IMG/VR virus record: IMGVR_UViG_3300021963_000494
Span: 1-29,253 of that record
DNA length: 29,253 nucleotides
Strand: one strand, 5' to 3'
DNA from: a virus
Shown here: in pieces, positions 1-8,088 of the stretch
How positions within the stretch are numbered: the first letter of the stretch is position 1
Layout: the number at the start of each line of letters is the position of its first letter
The notes under the pieces: model-generated
Databases searched by the model: none
The model's input: the letters and a program-made list of their open reading frames with translations, nothing else
Told to the model about the DNA's origin: nothing
Program-made: the position numbers and the translations under genes

Positions 1-2
1 TC

Positions 3-545
3 ACTGGTCAAGAAAAGGTTGACTTTATTAAAGGATGTAGTGTATTCTTTATGCCTAGCTTGCGTGAGAACTATCCGTTTGCATTCTTAGAATGTTTAGG
101 TCATATGCCGTGTGTTGTATTAGATAACCAAGATTGGTCAGATAACTTTAATGAGAAATACTTTCACAAAGTAAACATCAAAGATGCCGCAGAGACTATT
201 ACAGAAATATATTGTTCTACGCAATCAGCAGAAGCATTAGACTATGTAGGTGACTTAGACGATGAAGTGTCTCAAGGATGGGTTAGTTTCTTAGATAATT
301 TTGCAGGCAAGCGTAGCAACACAAATGCCGCAAAGATTAATACGTATGAAACAATAAAGTATAGTGATTACATTAAAGATTTAAAGCGTAGTCATTTGGC
401 ACGTGAAGATTTTGAATCGGTATTAGCAAACAGATACAAATTTATCAATGTATGGTATACTGATGATAATTCTTATCTAAGTAAAGACCCAAGTTTTAAA
501 CCAAAAGAAGAGGAAGTAGGCGCAAGTCTATTTGAATTTATATGA
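3..545 (+). CDS. Glycosyltransferase, GT-B fold, C-terminal part (5' end outside window)
   Basis: The frame is open from the left edge, so the gene starts upstream; the ATG at 51 is internal. The visible 180 residues begin with FIKGCSVFFMPSLRENYPFAFLE, the typical C-terminal nucleotide-sugar site of GT4-like transferases (small residue/Ser-x-x-E followed about seven residues later by a second Glu). The remainder is an alpha-helical tail without a motif I recognise. It ends ATGA-overlapped with the epimerase gene, so both probably act in phage-directed glycan or nucleotide-sugar modification. The donor and acceptor cannot be told. Family call is fairly safe; substrate unknown. Confidence 0.6.
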   Translation, partial: TGQEKVDFIKGCSVFFMPSLRENYPFAFLECLGHMPCVVLDNQDWSDNFNEKYFHKVNIKDAAETITEIYCSTQSAEALDYVGDLDDEVSQGWVSFLDNFAGKRSNTNAAKINTYETIKYSDYIKDLKRSHLAREDFESVLANRYKFINVWYTDDNSYLSKDPSFKPKEEEVGASLFEFI

Positions 546-1375
546 AGAAAATTTTAATCACAGGTAACTCAGGCTACATCGGTAGTCATCTAACTAAATT
601 GTTAGAAGATACGTATGAGTTATACGGGTTAGACACAATGAACCCTAGAGTAGATATCAAACATTTTATAAATTGTGATATCAGAACTATGCATTACCTT
701 CAAGGAGAGTATGATGCAGTAATACATTTGGCTGCACTAGTAAATGTAGGTGAGAGTGAGAAGATGCCTAGTAACTACTATATGACCAATCTAACAGGAA
801 CTCTCAATGTACTAAATGGAATCAAAACAAAGAATTTTATATTTGCAAGTACTGGTGCCGCAGAGTATTGTCAAAGTGCATATGGCACAAGTAAGAAAGC
901 AGCCGAAGATTGTGTACGTGAATATTGCACAAAAAATAATGTGCCCTATACTATCTTTAGATTTTACAATGTAATTGGTAGTACTGTAGTAGAACCTACT
1001 AATCCAGATGGATTGTTTTATAATTTGATTCGTGCTATCCGTACTAAAGAATTTACTATATTTGGTAATGACTATGATACAGTTGATGGCACTTGTGTGC
1101 GTGATTATGTTCATGTTATGGAAATATGCGAAGCACTAAAATTAGCGATTGAGCAACCTTCCAATGACATGGAATGCTTAGGACACGGAGTAGGACACAC
1201 TGTAGGTGAGATTGTAAATCTATTTAGGGAAGTAAATGATATCAAAAACATTGACTTATTGACCAAAATAGGACCACGCAGACAGGGTGATTTGCCCATA
1301 AGTGTTTTAGGCAATCCTAGTTCCTACATGAAAAAGATGTATGAATTTAGAGACTTATTAAAAGTTGACAAATAA
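542..1375 (+). CDS. NAD(P)-dependent sugar epimerase/dehydratase (extended SDR family)
   Basis: 277 residues. N-terminal Rossmann glycine motif GNSGYIG (residues 8-14), an acidic residue ending the second strand (GLDT), AALVNVG (a relative of the family NAG region), and the catalytic YGTSK (Tyr114, Lys118), with RFYNVIG after it as in GalE/UDP-glucuronate epimerases. It is shorter than GalE (about 335 aa), mainly at the C terminus, so the substrate domain is reduced. It probably epimerises or dehydrates a nucleotide sugar in the cytoplasm for the glycosyltransferase it overlaps by 4 nt (ATGA). The last codons run into the uvsE promoter. SDR membership is confident; the exact reaction is not. 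Confidence 0.85.
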   Translation: MKKILITGNSGYIGSHLTKLLEDTYELYGLDTMNPRVDIKHFINCDIRTMHYLQGEYDAVIHLAALVNVGESEKMPSNYYMTNLTGTLNVLNGIKTKNFIFASTGAAEYCQSAYGTSKKAAEDCVREYCTKNNVPYTIFRFYNVIGSTVVEPTNPDGLFYNLIRAIRTKEFTIFGNDYDTVDGTCVRDYVHVMEICEALKLAIEQPSNDMECLGHGVGHTVGEIVNLFREVNDIKNIDLLTKIGPRRQGDLPISVLGNPSSYMKKMYEFRDLLKVDK

Positions 1376-1393
1376 TCAATTATCTGCTACACT
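1365..1393 (+). promoter_or_regulatory. Sigma70-type promoter of uvsE, predicted leaderless
   Basis: TTGACA (1365-1370), 17-nt spacer, TACACT (1388-1393). The predicted start (about 1400) falls on the ATG at 1401, and there is no Shine-Dalgarno sequence, so the transcript should have no or almost no 5' leader. It overlaps the end of the epimerase gene. Confidence 0.7.
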
Positions 1394-1400
1394 CTTGTAC

Positions 1401-2426
1401 ATGACTACACCTATCAAACGCATCGGCTTTGCGTGTAAATTTGCCGAAATCAACAAGAAGGGCGAGATCGCCAGTGTCGAGGGTCTTAACACTGGGGGTA
1501 CTACTATGGCATGGGCTAAACGCAATAAGCGTAATCTTGTAGAGGAAAAGATTATTGATGTTGCTAAGAAAAATATTCTTAATACCCATGCACTAATCAA
1601 GAAAGTAGCAAGTCTACCCGAACCATTGCGTATGTTGCGTATCACTAGTGATATGTTAAGTTTTTATACACATGAGGATTACACTGAATTCTGGCAATCC
1701 ACCGACGTTCAAAATCAACTTGCACATTGGTTTGCCCCATTGGGTAAGACTGCTAGAGAGAATAATGTACGACTAAGTTTTCACCCAGATCAATTCGTAG
1801 TATTAGCAAGTGATCGTCCAGAAGTAGTAAATAAGAGTATAGAAGAATTTGAATATCATTGTGACATGGCTCGCTGGATGGGATATGGTCAGAAATTTCA
1901 AGACATTAAAATCAATGTACATATCTCTGGTCGTGCTGGACCCGATGGTATCAGAAAAGCCTATGAAAGACTCTCGCCGGAAGCGAGAAACACACTTACA
2001 ATTGAAAACGAGGAGATTACACATGGTTTACACACAGTTCTTGAAATTGCAGATTTGGTTCCAATCGTATTGGACATCCATCATCACTGGGTTAACAGTG
2101 GAGAATATATTGACCCGAATGATGACCGCGTTAAAATGGTCATTGATAGTTGGAGGGGGAATCGGCCTACTATGCATTATTCCGTCAGTCGTGATGATGT
2201 ACTTACAGGCCATTCCAGATCATGTCGCCCCGCTCTTATTCCGTTGATAGAGAGTGGTCACAATAAGCAAAAACTACGTGCCCATAGTGACTTCTATTGG
2301 AATGACGCAGTGAATGATTGGGCATTGACATTCTTAGATAACTTTGATATAATGTGCGAATCAAAGGCAAAGAATCTTGCCAGCTTTAAATTATACGAGA
2401 AAGCAAAAGAAAATGGGTATATTTGA
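1401..2426 (+). CDS. uvsE: UV damage endonuclease UvsE/UVDE
   Basis: 341 residues from ATG 1401 (MTTPIKRIGFACKFAE). A TTG at 1365 extends the frame but lies inside the -35 box, so the ATG is preferred. Family signatures across the TIM barrel: SFHPDQFVVL, NVHISG, LTIENEE, PIVLDIHHHW, AHSDFYW and the late CESKAK. The His, Glu and Asp residues that bind the metal cluster in UVDE enzymes appear intact. UVDE nicks DNA 5' to UV photoproducts and some other lesions, starting light-independent repair of phage DNA. Its own promoter gives a predicted leaderless mRNA. High confidence in family and in likely activity. Confidence 0.93.
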   Translation: MTTPIKRIGFACKFAEINKKGEIASVEGLNTGGTTMAWAKRNKRNLVEEKIIDVAKKNILNTHALIKKVASLPEPLRMLRITSDMLSFYTHEDYTEFWQSTDVQNQLAHWFAPLGKTARENNVRLSFHPDQFVVLASDRPEVVNKSIEEFEYHCDMARWMGYGQKFQDIKINVHISGRAGPDGIRKAYERLSPEARNTLTIENEEITHGLHTVLEIADLVPIVLDIHHHWVNSGEYIDPNDDRVKMVIDSWRGNRPTMHYSVSRDDVLTGHSRSCRPALIPLIESGHNKQKLRAHSDFYWNDAVNDWALTFLDNFDIMCESKAKNLASFKLYEKAKENGYI

Positions 2427-2874
2427 TAGATTTAAAAAGAAGCCAGTAGAACAGGTAGTAGAGCCTGTTCAGGCTCTACCTGAGCCAACGGCAACTCCAA
2501 AAATGCCTAAGGTAAAGAAACCTCGCAAACCTAGAGTAAAGAAACCTACAGTAGAATTGTCTGCTAAAGAAAAGGCTACACAAGCAGGAGAGCCCTATGT
2601 TGCTGTAGTTAGTATGGAACTTGATCCTGGAAATATCAATGCAGGCGCATTTGAGTTGGATTGGAATGACAAGTTCATTCTCAATTTGATAAGAGCAGGC
2701 TATAAGATGCGTGATGATGATACCGACACCATGATAGTCGATAGATGGTGGACTGCAATTTGTCGGAATATTGCTTTAGAAGTATATGAGCAGGCCCAAG
2801 CTGATCCCTTGAACCGAGACATTCGTCCTGTGCAACAACGTGATCTAGGAAATGGGCGTACAGAGGTTAGTTGA
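2413..2874 (+). CDS. Hypothetical protein with Pro/Lys-rich N-terminal region
   Basis: 153 residues from ATG 2413, which overlaps uvsE by 14 nt; an upstream TTG at 2377 is less likely. Residues 1-8 (MGIFDRFK) are amphipathic, residues about 9-50 are a low-complexity Pro/Val/Lys linker (KVKKPRKPRVKKP), and a folded C-terminal part from about 60 contains AVVSMELDPGNINAGAFELDW and DRWWTAICRNIA. No family recognised. A basic linker next to uvsE could suggest nucleic-acid contact, but this is only a guess. A strong hairpin lies inside the early coding region (2452-2482). Confidence 0.7.
   Translation: MGIFDRFKKKPVEQVVEPVQALPEPTATPKMPKVKKPRKPRVKKPTVELSAKEKATQAGEPYVAVVSMELDPGNINAGAFELDWNDKFILNLIRAGYKMRDDDTDTMIVDRWWTAICRNIALEVYEQAQADPLNRDIRPVQQRDLGNGRTEVS
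2452..2482 (+). repeat. Hairpin-forming inverted repeat inside coding sequence
   Basis: CAGGTA-GTA-GAGCC, loop TGTTCA, GGCTCTACCTG: 11 base pairs with a 3-nt bulge, about 40 nt into the gene at 2413. It encodes the Pro-rich linker and may be a by-product of that or may slow early translation. Confidence 0.5.
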
Positions 2875-4124
2875 TGATTGCATGGCCTATAAAGCCACAG
2901 AACGTGAAGTATTCACGATGGTATTATAATTTAATTGTAAAAGCACGGGCACGTACTCTATCTAAAGAAACTTATACGGAGAAACATCATGTCATACCCA
3001 AAAGTTTCGGCGGGACTGACAAGAAAGATAACTTAGTCAGATTGACTGCAAGAGAACATTTCATAGCACATGCAATTCTTTGGAAAATGCGTTTTGAGGG
3101 TGTAGGTAATATGAAAATGGTTCATGCATTCAATGCGATGTGTATAATGAAACCAACAGAAAATCAACCTGAGAAAAAAATTAATAACAGATTATTTGAA
3201 AAAGTTAGGCTAGAACGTGTTGAATATTTAAAAACTTTAAAAGGACCCTTAAGTGCCACTTACGGTAAAAAGTTAGTTATAAGTGATGAAGGGAAACTCA
3301 ATAAGCGGGAAGCTATAAACGCATTGTGGGCAGATCCCGAACGAAGGCAAGCACTGATAGATAAAAAACGAGATTATTTTGACAGTCCGGCGGGTATTGC
3401 ACAACGCCAAGCACATAGTAAACGTGTAAAAGGGGTGCCTAGAGATCCTGATATCATAGAAAAGACAGCGAGCAAAAAACGCGGAAAGAAAGGTACTGAA
3501 ATATTTTCAGAACAAGCATTAGCTAATATGCGTGAGGCTAACAAGCATAGAGTGTACTCCGAAGAAGGCTTAGCAAAAATACGAGAGACTTCAAGAAAGA
3601 ATGGGCAACGTTCTAAATCAGAAGAACATAAAGCAAAAATAGGAGCTGCACATAAGGGAAAAGTAGGTCTTGTTGGGACAAAAAATCCTATGTTTGGTAA
3701 GAAACATTCATCCGAAACAATAGCTAAAATACAGACAACAAAAAAATTAACTGCATTAAAAAACGCAAAGCCTAAATTTGTAGGGCCCATAAAACCCAAA
3801 AATATGATTACTTTTAGGGGAGTGAATTATGCTAGTATCAGAAAAGCAAGTTTGTGTTCCGGTGTCCCGGTTGGAAAAATAAAAACACAGATAAAACATT
3901 GGGGGGAGAACCCAGATGCAGAAACAATTGCAAATATTGATTCCGGAAAACTAAAACCACCAATGACATCCTGGAATAAAGGTAGTATTGGATTGCAAGT
4001 TAGTTGGAATAAAGGTATGAAGGCACCTAAGTTTACTTGTGAATATTGTGACAAGACCGTAGGTGGAAAAACTAATTATATTAGGTATCACCATGATAAT
4101 TGTAAACTAAAAGTACTCACTTAA
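2874..4124 (+). CDS. HNH homing-type endonuclease with NUMOD3-like repeats
   Basis: 416 residues from ATG 2874, TGATG-overlapped with the preceding stop. The HNH core is residues 38-66: HHVIPKSFGG, Asn53 in KDNLVRLTAREH, then His62 and His66. The middle (about 150-300) is basic with repeated short helical NUMOD3-like DNA-binding motifs (EEHKAKIGAAHKGK, NPMFGKKHSSETIAKI). A motif TFRGVNYASIRKASLCSGV near 320 resembles the NUMOD/IENR helix-turn-helix found in homing enzymes. The C terminus has a small C-x2-C...H-x5-C cluster (CEYCDK...HHDNC). It is probably a free-standing selfish endonuclease cutting related phage DNA. No intron or split gene is evident around it. Confidence 0.88.
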   Translation: MIAWPIKPQNVKYSRWYYNLIVKARARTLSKETYTEKHHVIPKSFGGTDKKDNLVRLTAREHFIAHAILWKMRFEGVGNMKMVHAFNAMCIMKPTENQPEKKINNRLFEKVRLERVEYLKTLKGPLSATYGKKLVISDEGKLNKREAINALWADPERRQALIDKKRDYFDSPAGIAQRQAHSKRVKGVPRDPDIIEKTASKKRGKKGTEIFSEQALANMREANKHRVYSEEGLAKIRETSRKNGQRSKSEEHKAKIGAAHKGKVGLVGTKNPMFGKKHSSETIAKIQTTKKLTALKNAKPKFVGPIKPKNMITFRGVNYASIRKASLCSGVPVGKIKTQIKHWGENPDAETIANIDSGKLKPPMTSWNKGSIGLQVSWNKGMKAPKFTCEYCDKTVGGKTNYIRYHHDNCKLKVLT

Positions 4125-4140
4125 TTACCAAAAAAAAAGG

Positions 4141-4169
4141 TTGACAAATATTGAATACGGGTATATAAT
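4141..4169 (+). promoter_or_regulatory. Sigma70-type promoter
   Basis: TTGACA (4141-4146), 17-nt spacer ending GGGTA, TATAAT (4164-4169), followed by a leader with TAGGAG ahead of ATG 4203. Drives the ParB-like/GIY-YIG pair. Confidence 0.85.
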
Positions 4170-4202
4170 ACACACTTATTCAACAACTCATAGGAGTTTT
4201 TC

Positions 4203-5528
4203 ATGGCAACTGTTGTAGCATCTTCTAAGTTAGCAAAAACAAAATCACTTCCAATAGTGAAAGTCACACGTAAATCGTCATTTTCATTAGTGTTTGATTA
4301 TAACATGCGTGATAAGAATGGGCGTCAAATTAACAACATACTTGAACGTAAGCCCGGGCAATATGCACAAATTTCTATTCAAGATTTGGTTAACAAAGTT
4401 AATTCAGGTAATAACATTGATTTTATGTCAGCACTTGAACGCTATCAAAAATTAGCATTGATGTTTGACCCTAAAAATTTTCCCGTTACTAAAATGGTGT
4501 TGTTGGGGGATTTAGCTAGTGATGAAGATATTCAACGTGCATTGGATATCCCTCATGCCACACATATTTTTACTTATTTTGACGAACAACGTGTTCAGTC
4601 TATTCAGGCTGTGAAAACACCTGGAAAAGAAGAATACACAATGGTTAATGGTCAACATACCGCTACAGTTGTTGCATTGATTGTTGCATCAGGGTTGATG
4701 AAGGGATGGAGAGCAAAAGATTGGAAAAAGTTTCCAATCATGGTGTCTTACATAGAAACATTGGATCGTAGTAAGGCACGTGAAACATTTGCATTGTTGA
4801 ACGGTGAAATGTCTAAAGAGATTACAACTTTTGACCACTGGAAACAACATTACTTGTCAGTACGTTTAGATGGCAGCAAAAATCCAAAATATTTGCACAC
4901 TGCCAAGTTGATTCAAATTCTCAAGTCTTATGAATGTGTTCCATTACCAGAAGACCATGATGATGCTGGCATGCCCGGTGCTGTCACACATTTGAATGCA
5001 GTTGAGACTGCCGCAAAAAATGGTGACTATGAAAAATTAGAATTTATTTTTTCTAATCGTAATAAGTTTTGGAATAATTTGCCAGTTGATAATACTGAAT
5101 TTGGTTTCTATGGTACTTTGATTGACTTGACAGAAGAAGAAAGTATTTTGCGAAATACACAAGACTTTGAAGAATTCTTAGAGGATCTTCATGCAGTCGT
5201 TCAGAAAGTATTTTCAGGTATGCCTAAATTGAAAGGCAGTGTTACTAAAGCGTACAAAAAATATCGCTATGACCAATTTGTTGACAAGAACGCAAGTGTT
5301 CCATTCAATGTAGCTTTGTATGTGGCTTATAAAGTTTACAAAATGCTAGGTGGTACATTTGATATCGCCCCACTAAACACAATGTATGTTCACAACAAAG
5401 TTGATGTAATCAATTATCTTACTGCTGATGAACTTGCATTTATCAATAAACTTGTCCCTGCAAAAGCAAAAATCAAAACAAAAAATGTAGTTATTCCTAA
5501 AGCTACACGGAAAGCAAAAAAGGTATGA
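4203..5528 (+). CDS. ParB/Srx-fold protein with DGQHR-like motif
   Basis: 441 residues; strong promoter and TAGGAG Shine-Dalgarno before ATG 4203. The key feature is YTMVNGQHTATVVALI (about residues 146-161), which matches the DGQHR signature of ParB-like/DndB-like proteins with Asp replaced by Asn, followed by MVSYIETLDRSKARETFALLNGEMSKEIT, the usual helix-turn segment after that motif. The C terminus is Lys-rich (KATRKAKKV). Members bind or modify DNA or hydrolyse nucleotides; the precise role here is unknown. It is translationally coupled (ATGA) to a GIY-YIG-like gene, suggesting a two-protein DNA-acting unit. Family moderately sure. Confidence 0.6.
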   Translation: MATVVASSKLAKTKSLPIVKVTRKSSFSLVFDYNMRDKNGRQINNILERKPGQYAQISIQDLVNKVNSGNNIDFMSALERYQKLALMFDPKNFPVTKMVLLGDLASDEDIQRALDIPHATHIFTYFDEQRVQSIQAVKTPGKEEYTMVNGQHTATVVALIVASGLMKGWRAKDWKKFPIMVSYIETLDRSKARETFALLNGEMSKEITTFDHWKQHYLSVRLDGSKNPKYLHTAKLIQILKSYECVPLPEDHDDAGMPGAVTHLNAVETAAKNGDYEKLEFIFSNRNKFWNNLPVDNTEFGFYGTLIDLTEEESILRNTQDFEEFLEDLHAVVQKVFSGMPKLKGSVTKAYKKYRYDQFVDKNASVPFNVALYVAYKVYKMLGGTFDIAPLNTMYVHNKVDVINYLTADELAFINKLVPAKAKIKTKNVVIPKATRKAKKV

Positions 5529-5941
5529 ATTACTTCTTCTACATCATGGTGCTCACGCACAACGGTAAAGTAGGTTTTGGCATTACAGGTAATGTACATA
5601 ATAGGATTTTTGATTATATTGCCGGTTCTGCCGAATTACAATCCTTTAAGTATCTATATTACGGTACAAAAGCTGATATTACTGATATCGAAAAGAAATT
5701 GAAATCAGAATGGAAGCGTCACATGTGGAAAGTTTTTAAAGGTAACAAATGGACACTTGAAATCTTAGACAAAGATTCAGGGTTGACCGCGGAAGATATA
5801 CAAGAGTGGGTTAACAAAAAGATTGTAGAACTTAAATTACCCGTTCGTATTGTTAAAGATGAATGGTTACCTTATCAAGGTGACAAACGTGTTAAAAAGA
5901 AATACATTGACCTTAGCCCAGATATGTATCTTGAGGCTTGA
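5525..5941 (+). CDS. GIY-YIG-superfamily nuclease-like protein
   Basis: 138 residues, ATGA overlap with the upstream gene. It begins FFYIMVLTHNGKVGFGITGNVHNRI, which fits the GIY-YIG pattern (first Tyr strand, then IG/FG-I-T-x-N-x-x-x-R with the catalytic Arg). ADITDIEKKLKSEWKRH supplies the Glu helix, and GNKWTLEIL fits the last strand. It lacks extra DNA-binding repeats, so it is a single compact domain plus a tail. Similar small domains occur in phages and restriction systems. The stop codon TGA lies within the -35 box of the next promoter. Catalysis not proven by sequence. Confidence 0.6.
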   Translation: MNYFFYIMVLTHNGKVGFGITGNVHNRIFDYIAGSAELQSFKYLYYGTKADITDIEKKLKSEWKRHMWKVFKGNKWTLEILDKDSGLTAEDIQEWVNKKIVELKLPVRIVKDEWLPYQGDKRVKKKYIDLSPDMYLEA

Positions 5942-5966
5942 CAAAATCTAAATATACGTATATAAT
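5938..5966 (+). promoter_or_regulatory. Sigma70-type promoter, predicted leaderless
   Basis: TTGACA (5938-5943), 17-nt spacer, TATAAT (5961-5966). Six bases later comes ATG 5973, so the predicted +1 is the A of the start codon; there is no Shine-Dalgarno sequence. The -35 contains the stop codon of the previous gene. Confidence 0.85.
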
Positions 5967-5972
5967 ACACAC

Positions 5973-6977
5973 ATGAAATACGCACTCATTGATACCGCAA
6001 ACACTTTCTTCCGTGCTAGACACGTTGCAAGCCGTAACTCTACGTTAGAAGAAAAAATAGGCATGGCCCTTCATCTGACACTTGCTAGTGTCAATCAAGC
6101 AGTCAAACGATATGGAATTGACCATGTAGTATTCTGTTTAGAGGGGAAATCATGGAGGAAGGCCGTATACGAACCTTACAAAAAGAATCGTGTGGTTGAT
6201 GCAATGTCAGTCACTGAAGCTGAAAAAGAAGAAAACACTATGTTTTGGGAAACTTACGAAAAGTTCACCACTTTCATCAAAGATAAGACCAACGTCAGTG
6301 TCCTACGTCATCCTCAAGCAGAGGCTGATGACTTGATTGCCCGATTCATTCACTTGCACCCAGAAGATACACACTATATAATTTCGACCGACAGCGATTT
6401 TGTACAGTTAATTGCACCAAATGTCAATCAATATCAGGGGGTAGCAGGTGAACTTATCACTCTAGAGGGATACTTCAAAGAAAATGGCAAGCCAGTTATT
6501 GATAAAAAAACTAAACAGCCTAAACTGTTAGAAGATCCTAAGTACTTACTGTTTAAGAAAATTATCCGCGGTGACGCAGGCGACAATGTATTCACTGCAT
6601 ATCCCCGTGCCCCTGAGAAAGGTAGTAAGAATCGTGTCGGCATTCGTGAGGCATTTGAGGATCGTAATGCACAGGGATTCCGATGGAACACGTTCATGCT
6701 ACAACGCTGGCTTGACCATAATAACCAAGAACAAGTAGTGCGTGATTGCTATAACAGGAATCGGATGTTGATTGACTTGACGGCGCAACCCGATGACATT
6801 AAACAACTGGTTGATGAATCAATTCGCATAGGTGTTCGCACTACTACAACACCACAAGTGGGCGTTCATTTTATGAAATTCTGCGGCAAGTATGAACTTA
6901 CAAAACTTTCAGAAAATGCTGAAACATTCGCACGTTGGTTGAATGAACCATATAAGGGTAATTTGTTAGCACAATGA
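5973..6977 (+). CDS. T4 RNase H-like 5'-3' exonuclease/flap endonuclease
   Basis: 334 residues. FEN/RNase H family motifs: LIDTANTFFRAR (Asp7), EPYKKNR, AEADD (117-120), STDSD (138-142) and IRGDAGDN (Asp201, Asp204), giving the expected two-metal acidic cluster. It should remove RNA primers and 5' flaps from Okazaki fragments, to be sealed by the DNA ligase at 12022. An insertion around 155-185 (ENGKPVIDKKTKQPK) separates the last two motifs. The only plausible start is an ATG that coincides with the predicted transcription start. High confidence in family. Confidence 0.9.
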   Translation: MKYALIDTANTFFRARHVASRNSTLEEKIGMALHLTLASVNQAVKRYGIDHVVFCLEGKSWRKAVYEPYKKNRVVDAMSVTEAEKEENTMFWETYEKFTTFIKDKTNVSVLRHPQAEADDLIARFIHLHPEDTHYIISTDSDFVQLIAPNVNQYQGVAGELITLEGYFKENGKPVIDKKTKQPKLLEDPKYLLFKKIIRGDAGDNVFTAYPRAPEKGSKNRVGIREAFEDRNAQGFRWNTFMLQRWLDHNNQEQVVRDCYNRNRMLIDLTAQPDDIKQLVDESIRIGVRTTTTPQVGVHFMKFCGKYELTKLSENAETFARWLNEPYKGNLLAQ

Positions 6978-7456
6978 GCGAGAAAACAATTTTTTATAAG
7001 AAAGTAGGTCGTAGATACGTACCAGTGTATGAGTACGACCAAACACTTATGGATGCGTTTCCTGAAGGGGCACATCTTGTAATATGCTATCCCGGTGGGC
7101 AAAGCACACGTTACAATGTAAACCCTGCATATGCACCAATGATTGCGGCTGGCCGTGTAGCAGAAGATGCAATTAGTTCGGCATTAATGAAGGCTAGTGA
7201 TTTGCGCCCTGCTAGTAAAGAAAGAACATTAACAGAAGAACAAATACGTTGTTGGAAAGCATTGAGTAAAGCATTTGGTGTAGAGAATCATGCATTGCAA
7301 TGGCCTAGCGCACGTGAGGCATGTGAAGAAGCAGTCAAAGCAATGTCTGTGGAAGCAGAAAAACTATTAACTGTTCCAGCAGTTAGAAAAGCCTATGAAC
7401 ATTTCTTGTTTGTAGCAGAATTAACAAAGGATAATAAAGATGAATCTAGTAGCTAA
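6974..7456 (+). CDS. Hypothetical phage protein
   Basis: 160 residues, ATGA overlap with the flap nuclease gene. Starts KTIFYKKVGRRYVPVYEYD, contains GAHLVICYPGGQSTRYNVNPAYAP, then a helical half (LTEEQIRCWKALSKAF, REACEEAVKAMSVEAEKLL). Soluble, no membrane segment or catalytic motif visible. Position after a replication nuclease suggests co-transcription with it. Function not recognised. Confidence 0.75.
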   Translation: MSEKTIFYKKVGRRYVPVYEYDQTLMDAFPEGAHLVICYPGGQSTRYNVNPAYAPMIAAGRVAEDAISSALMKASDLRPASKERTLTEEQIRCWKALSKAFGVENHALQWPSAREACEEAVKAMSVEAEKLLTVPAVRKAYEHFLFVAELTKDNKDESSS

Positions 7457-7886
7457 ACCTATTATTAAAGGTGAATATTGGGTAGTCACAGACGGTGACA
7501 AAAAAGTAGGTAATGTAATTCAAGAGGGTAGTGATTATCAAGTAATCATGGATAATACTGTTGAAAAGTACAGTAGTACCAAAGCCATTGAAAAATCAAA
7601 ACAAATTGAGTTTGAAAAGGTAGGGAAACAAGAAAAGCAATCAGCACCTCCGTTTGCTATCTATCCTACTAGTGGTAATCGGATTTACAACAGTTTTTAT
7701 GATGTGAAACGAAAACTGCATATTTTTACTAAAACTCCCAAGAGTAAGTGTTACTATGTTGCAGGGTGGTTCGGAATCAAACAAAATGAAGAATTTGTAA
7801 AGATTTTCTGTCCAAAGTACATTTTTGTGCAACGATATGACTATACAGGTCCTTTTAAGACAGAGGATGAGGTTTTGTTAGCATAA
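7440..7886 (+). CDS. Hypothetical protein
   Basis: 148 residues, overlapping the previous gene by 17 nt with AAAGGA upstream of ATG 7440. Predicted beta-rich: EYWVVTDGDKKVGNVIQEGSDYQVIMDN, then APPFAIYPTSGNRIYNSFYDVKRKLHIFTKTPKSKCYYVAGWFGI and a C-terminal KIFCPKYIFVQRYDYTGPF. Two Cys are too far apart to call a zinc site. No family recognised. Its stop codon is part of the late motif before the next gene. Confidence 0.7.
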   Translation: MNLVAKPIIKGEYWVVTDGDKKVGNVIQEGSDYQVIMDNTVEKYSSTKAIEKSKQIEFEKVGKQEKQSAPPFAIYPTSGNRIYNSFYDVKRKLHIFTKTPKSKCYYVAGWFGIKQNEEFVKIFCPKYIFVQRYDYTGPFKTEDEVLLA

Positions 7887-7889
7887 ATA
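7882..7889 (+). promoter_or_regulatory. T4-type late promoter motif CATAAATA
   Basis: CATAAATA followed by only 4 nt (TACA) and the ATG at 7894. If used as a late promoter, transcription would start at the start codon, giving a leaderless mRNA; no Shine-Dalgarno sequence is present. Confidence 0.5.
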
Positions 7890-7893
7890 TACA

Positions 7894-8085
7894 ATGAGTC
7901 AAATTAAAAAATTTATAGATAAAGTGGCTAGTGCAGAGGCACGCCAATCCCGTGAATTATTGATTCCAATCACTGATGCTAAAGAAATGCGTGACGAAAT
8001 TATGGTATTACTTTTAGACCAAAGAGGACAGACTAATAATAAAACTGAGGATGTTACTATCGTAATGACTGGTGGCAAATGGTAA
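7894..8085 (+). CDS. Small hypothetical protein
   Basis: 63 residues (MSQIKKFIDKVASAEARQS...). Helical first half, then DAKEMRDEIMVLLLDQRG and VTIVMTGGKW. No Shine-Dalgarno sequence; the ATG lies 4 nt after CATAAATA, so it may be a late, leaderless gene. Function not recognised. Confidence 0.65.
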   Translation: MSQIKKFIDKVASAEARQSRELLIPITDAKEMRDEIMVLLLDQRGQTNNKTEDVTIVMTGGKW

Positions 8086-8088
8086 ACA

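Noticed and set aside
812-1114. Minus-strand frame inside the epimerase gene
   Set aside because: Antisense shadow with no promoter, RBS or recognisable protein. The same applies to the minus frames at 1376-1645, 3374-3799, 9148-9510, 11166-11603, 20838-21128, 21225-21524 and others inside strong genes.
1849-2247. Plus-strand 132-residue frame inside uvsE
   Set aside because: Overlaps the conserved UVDE core in another frame; composition is not protein-like.
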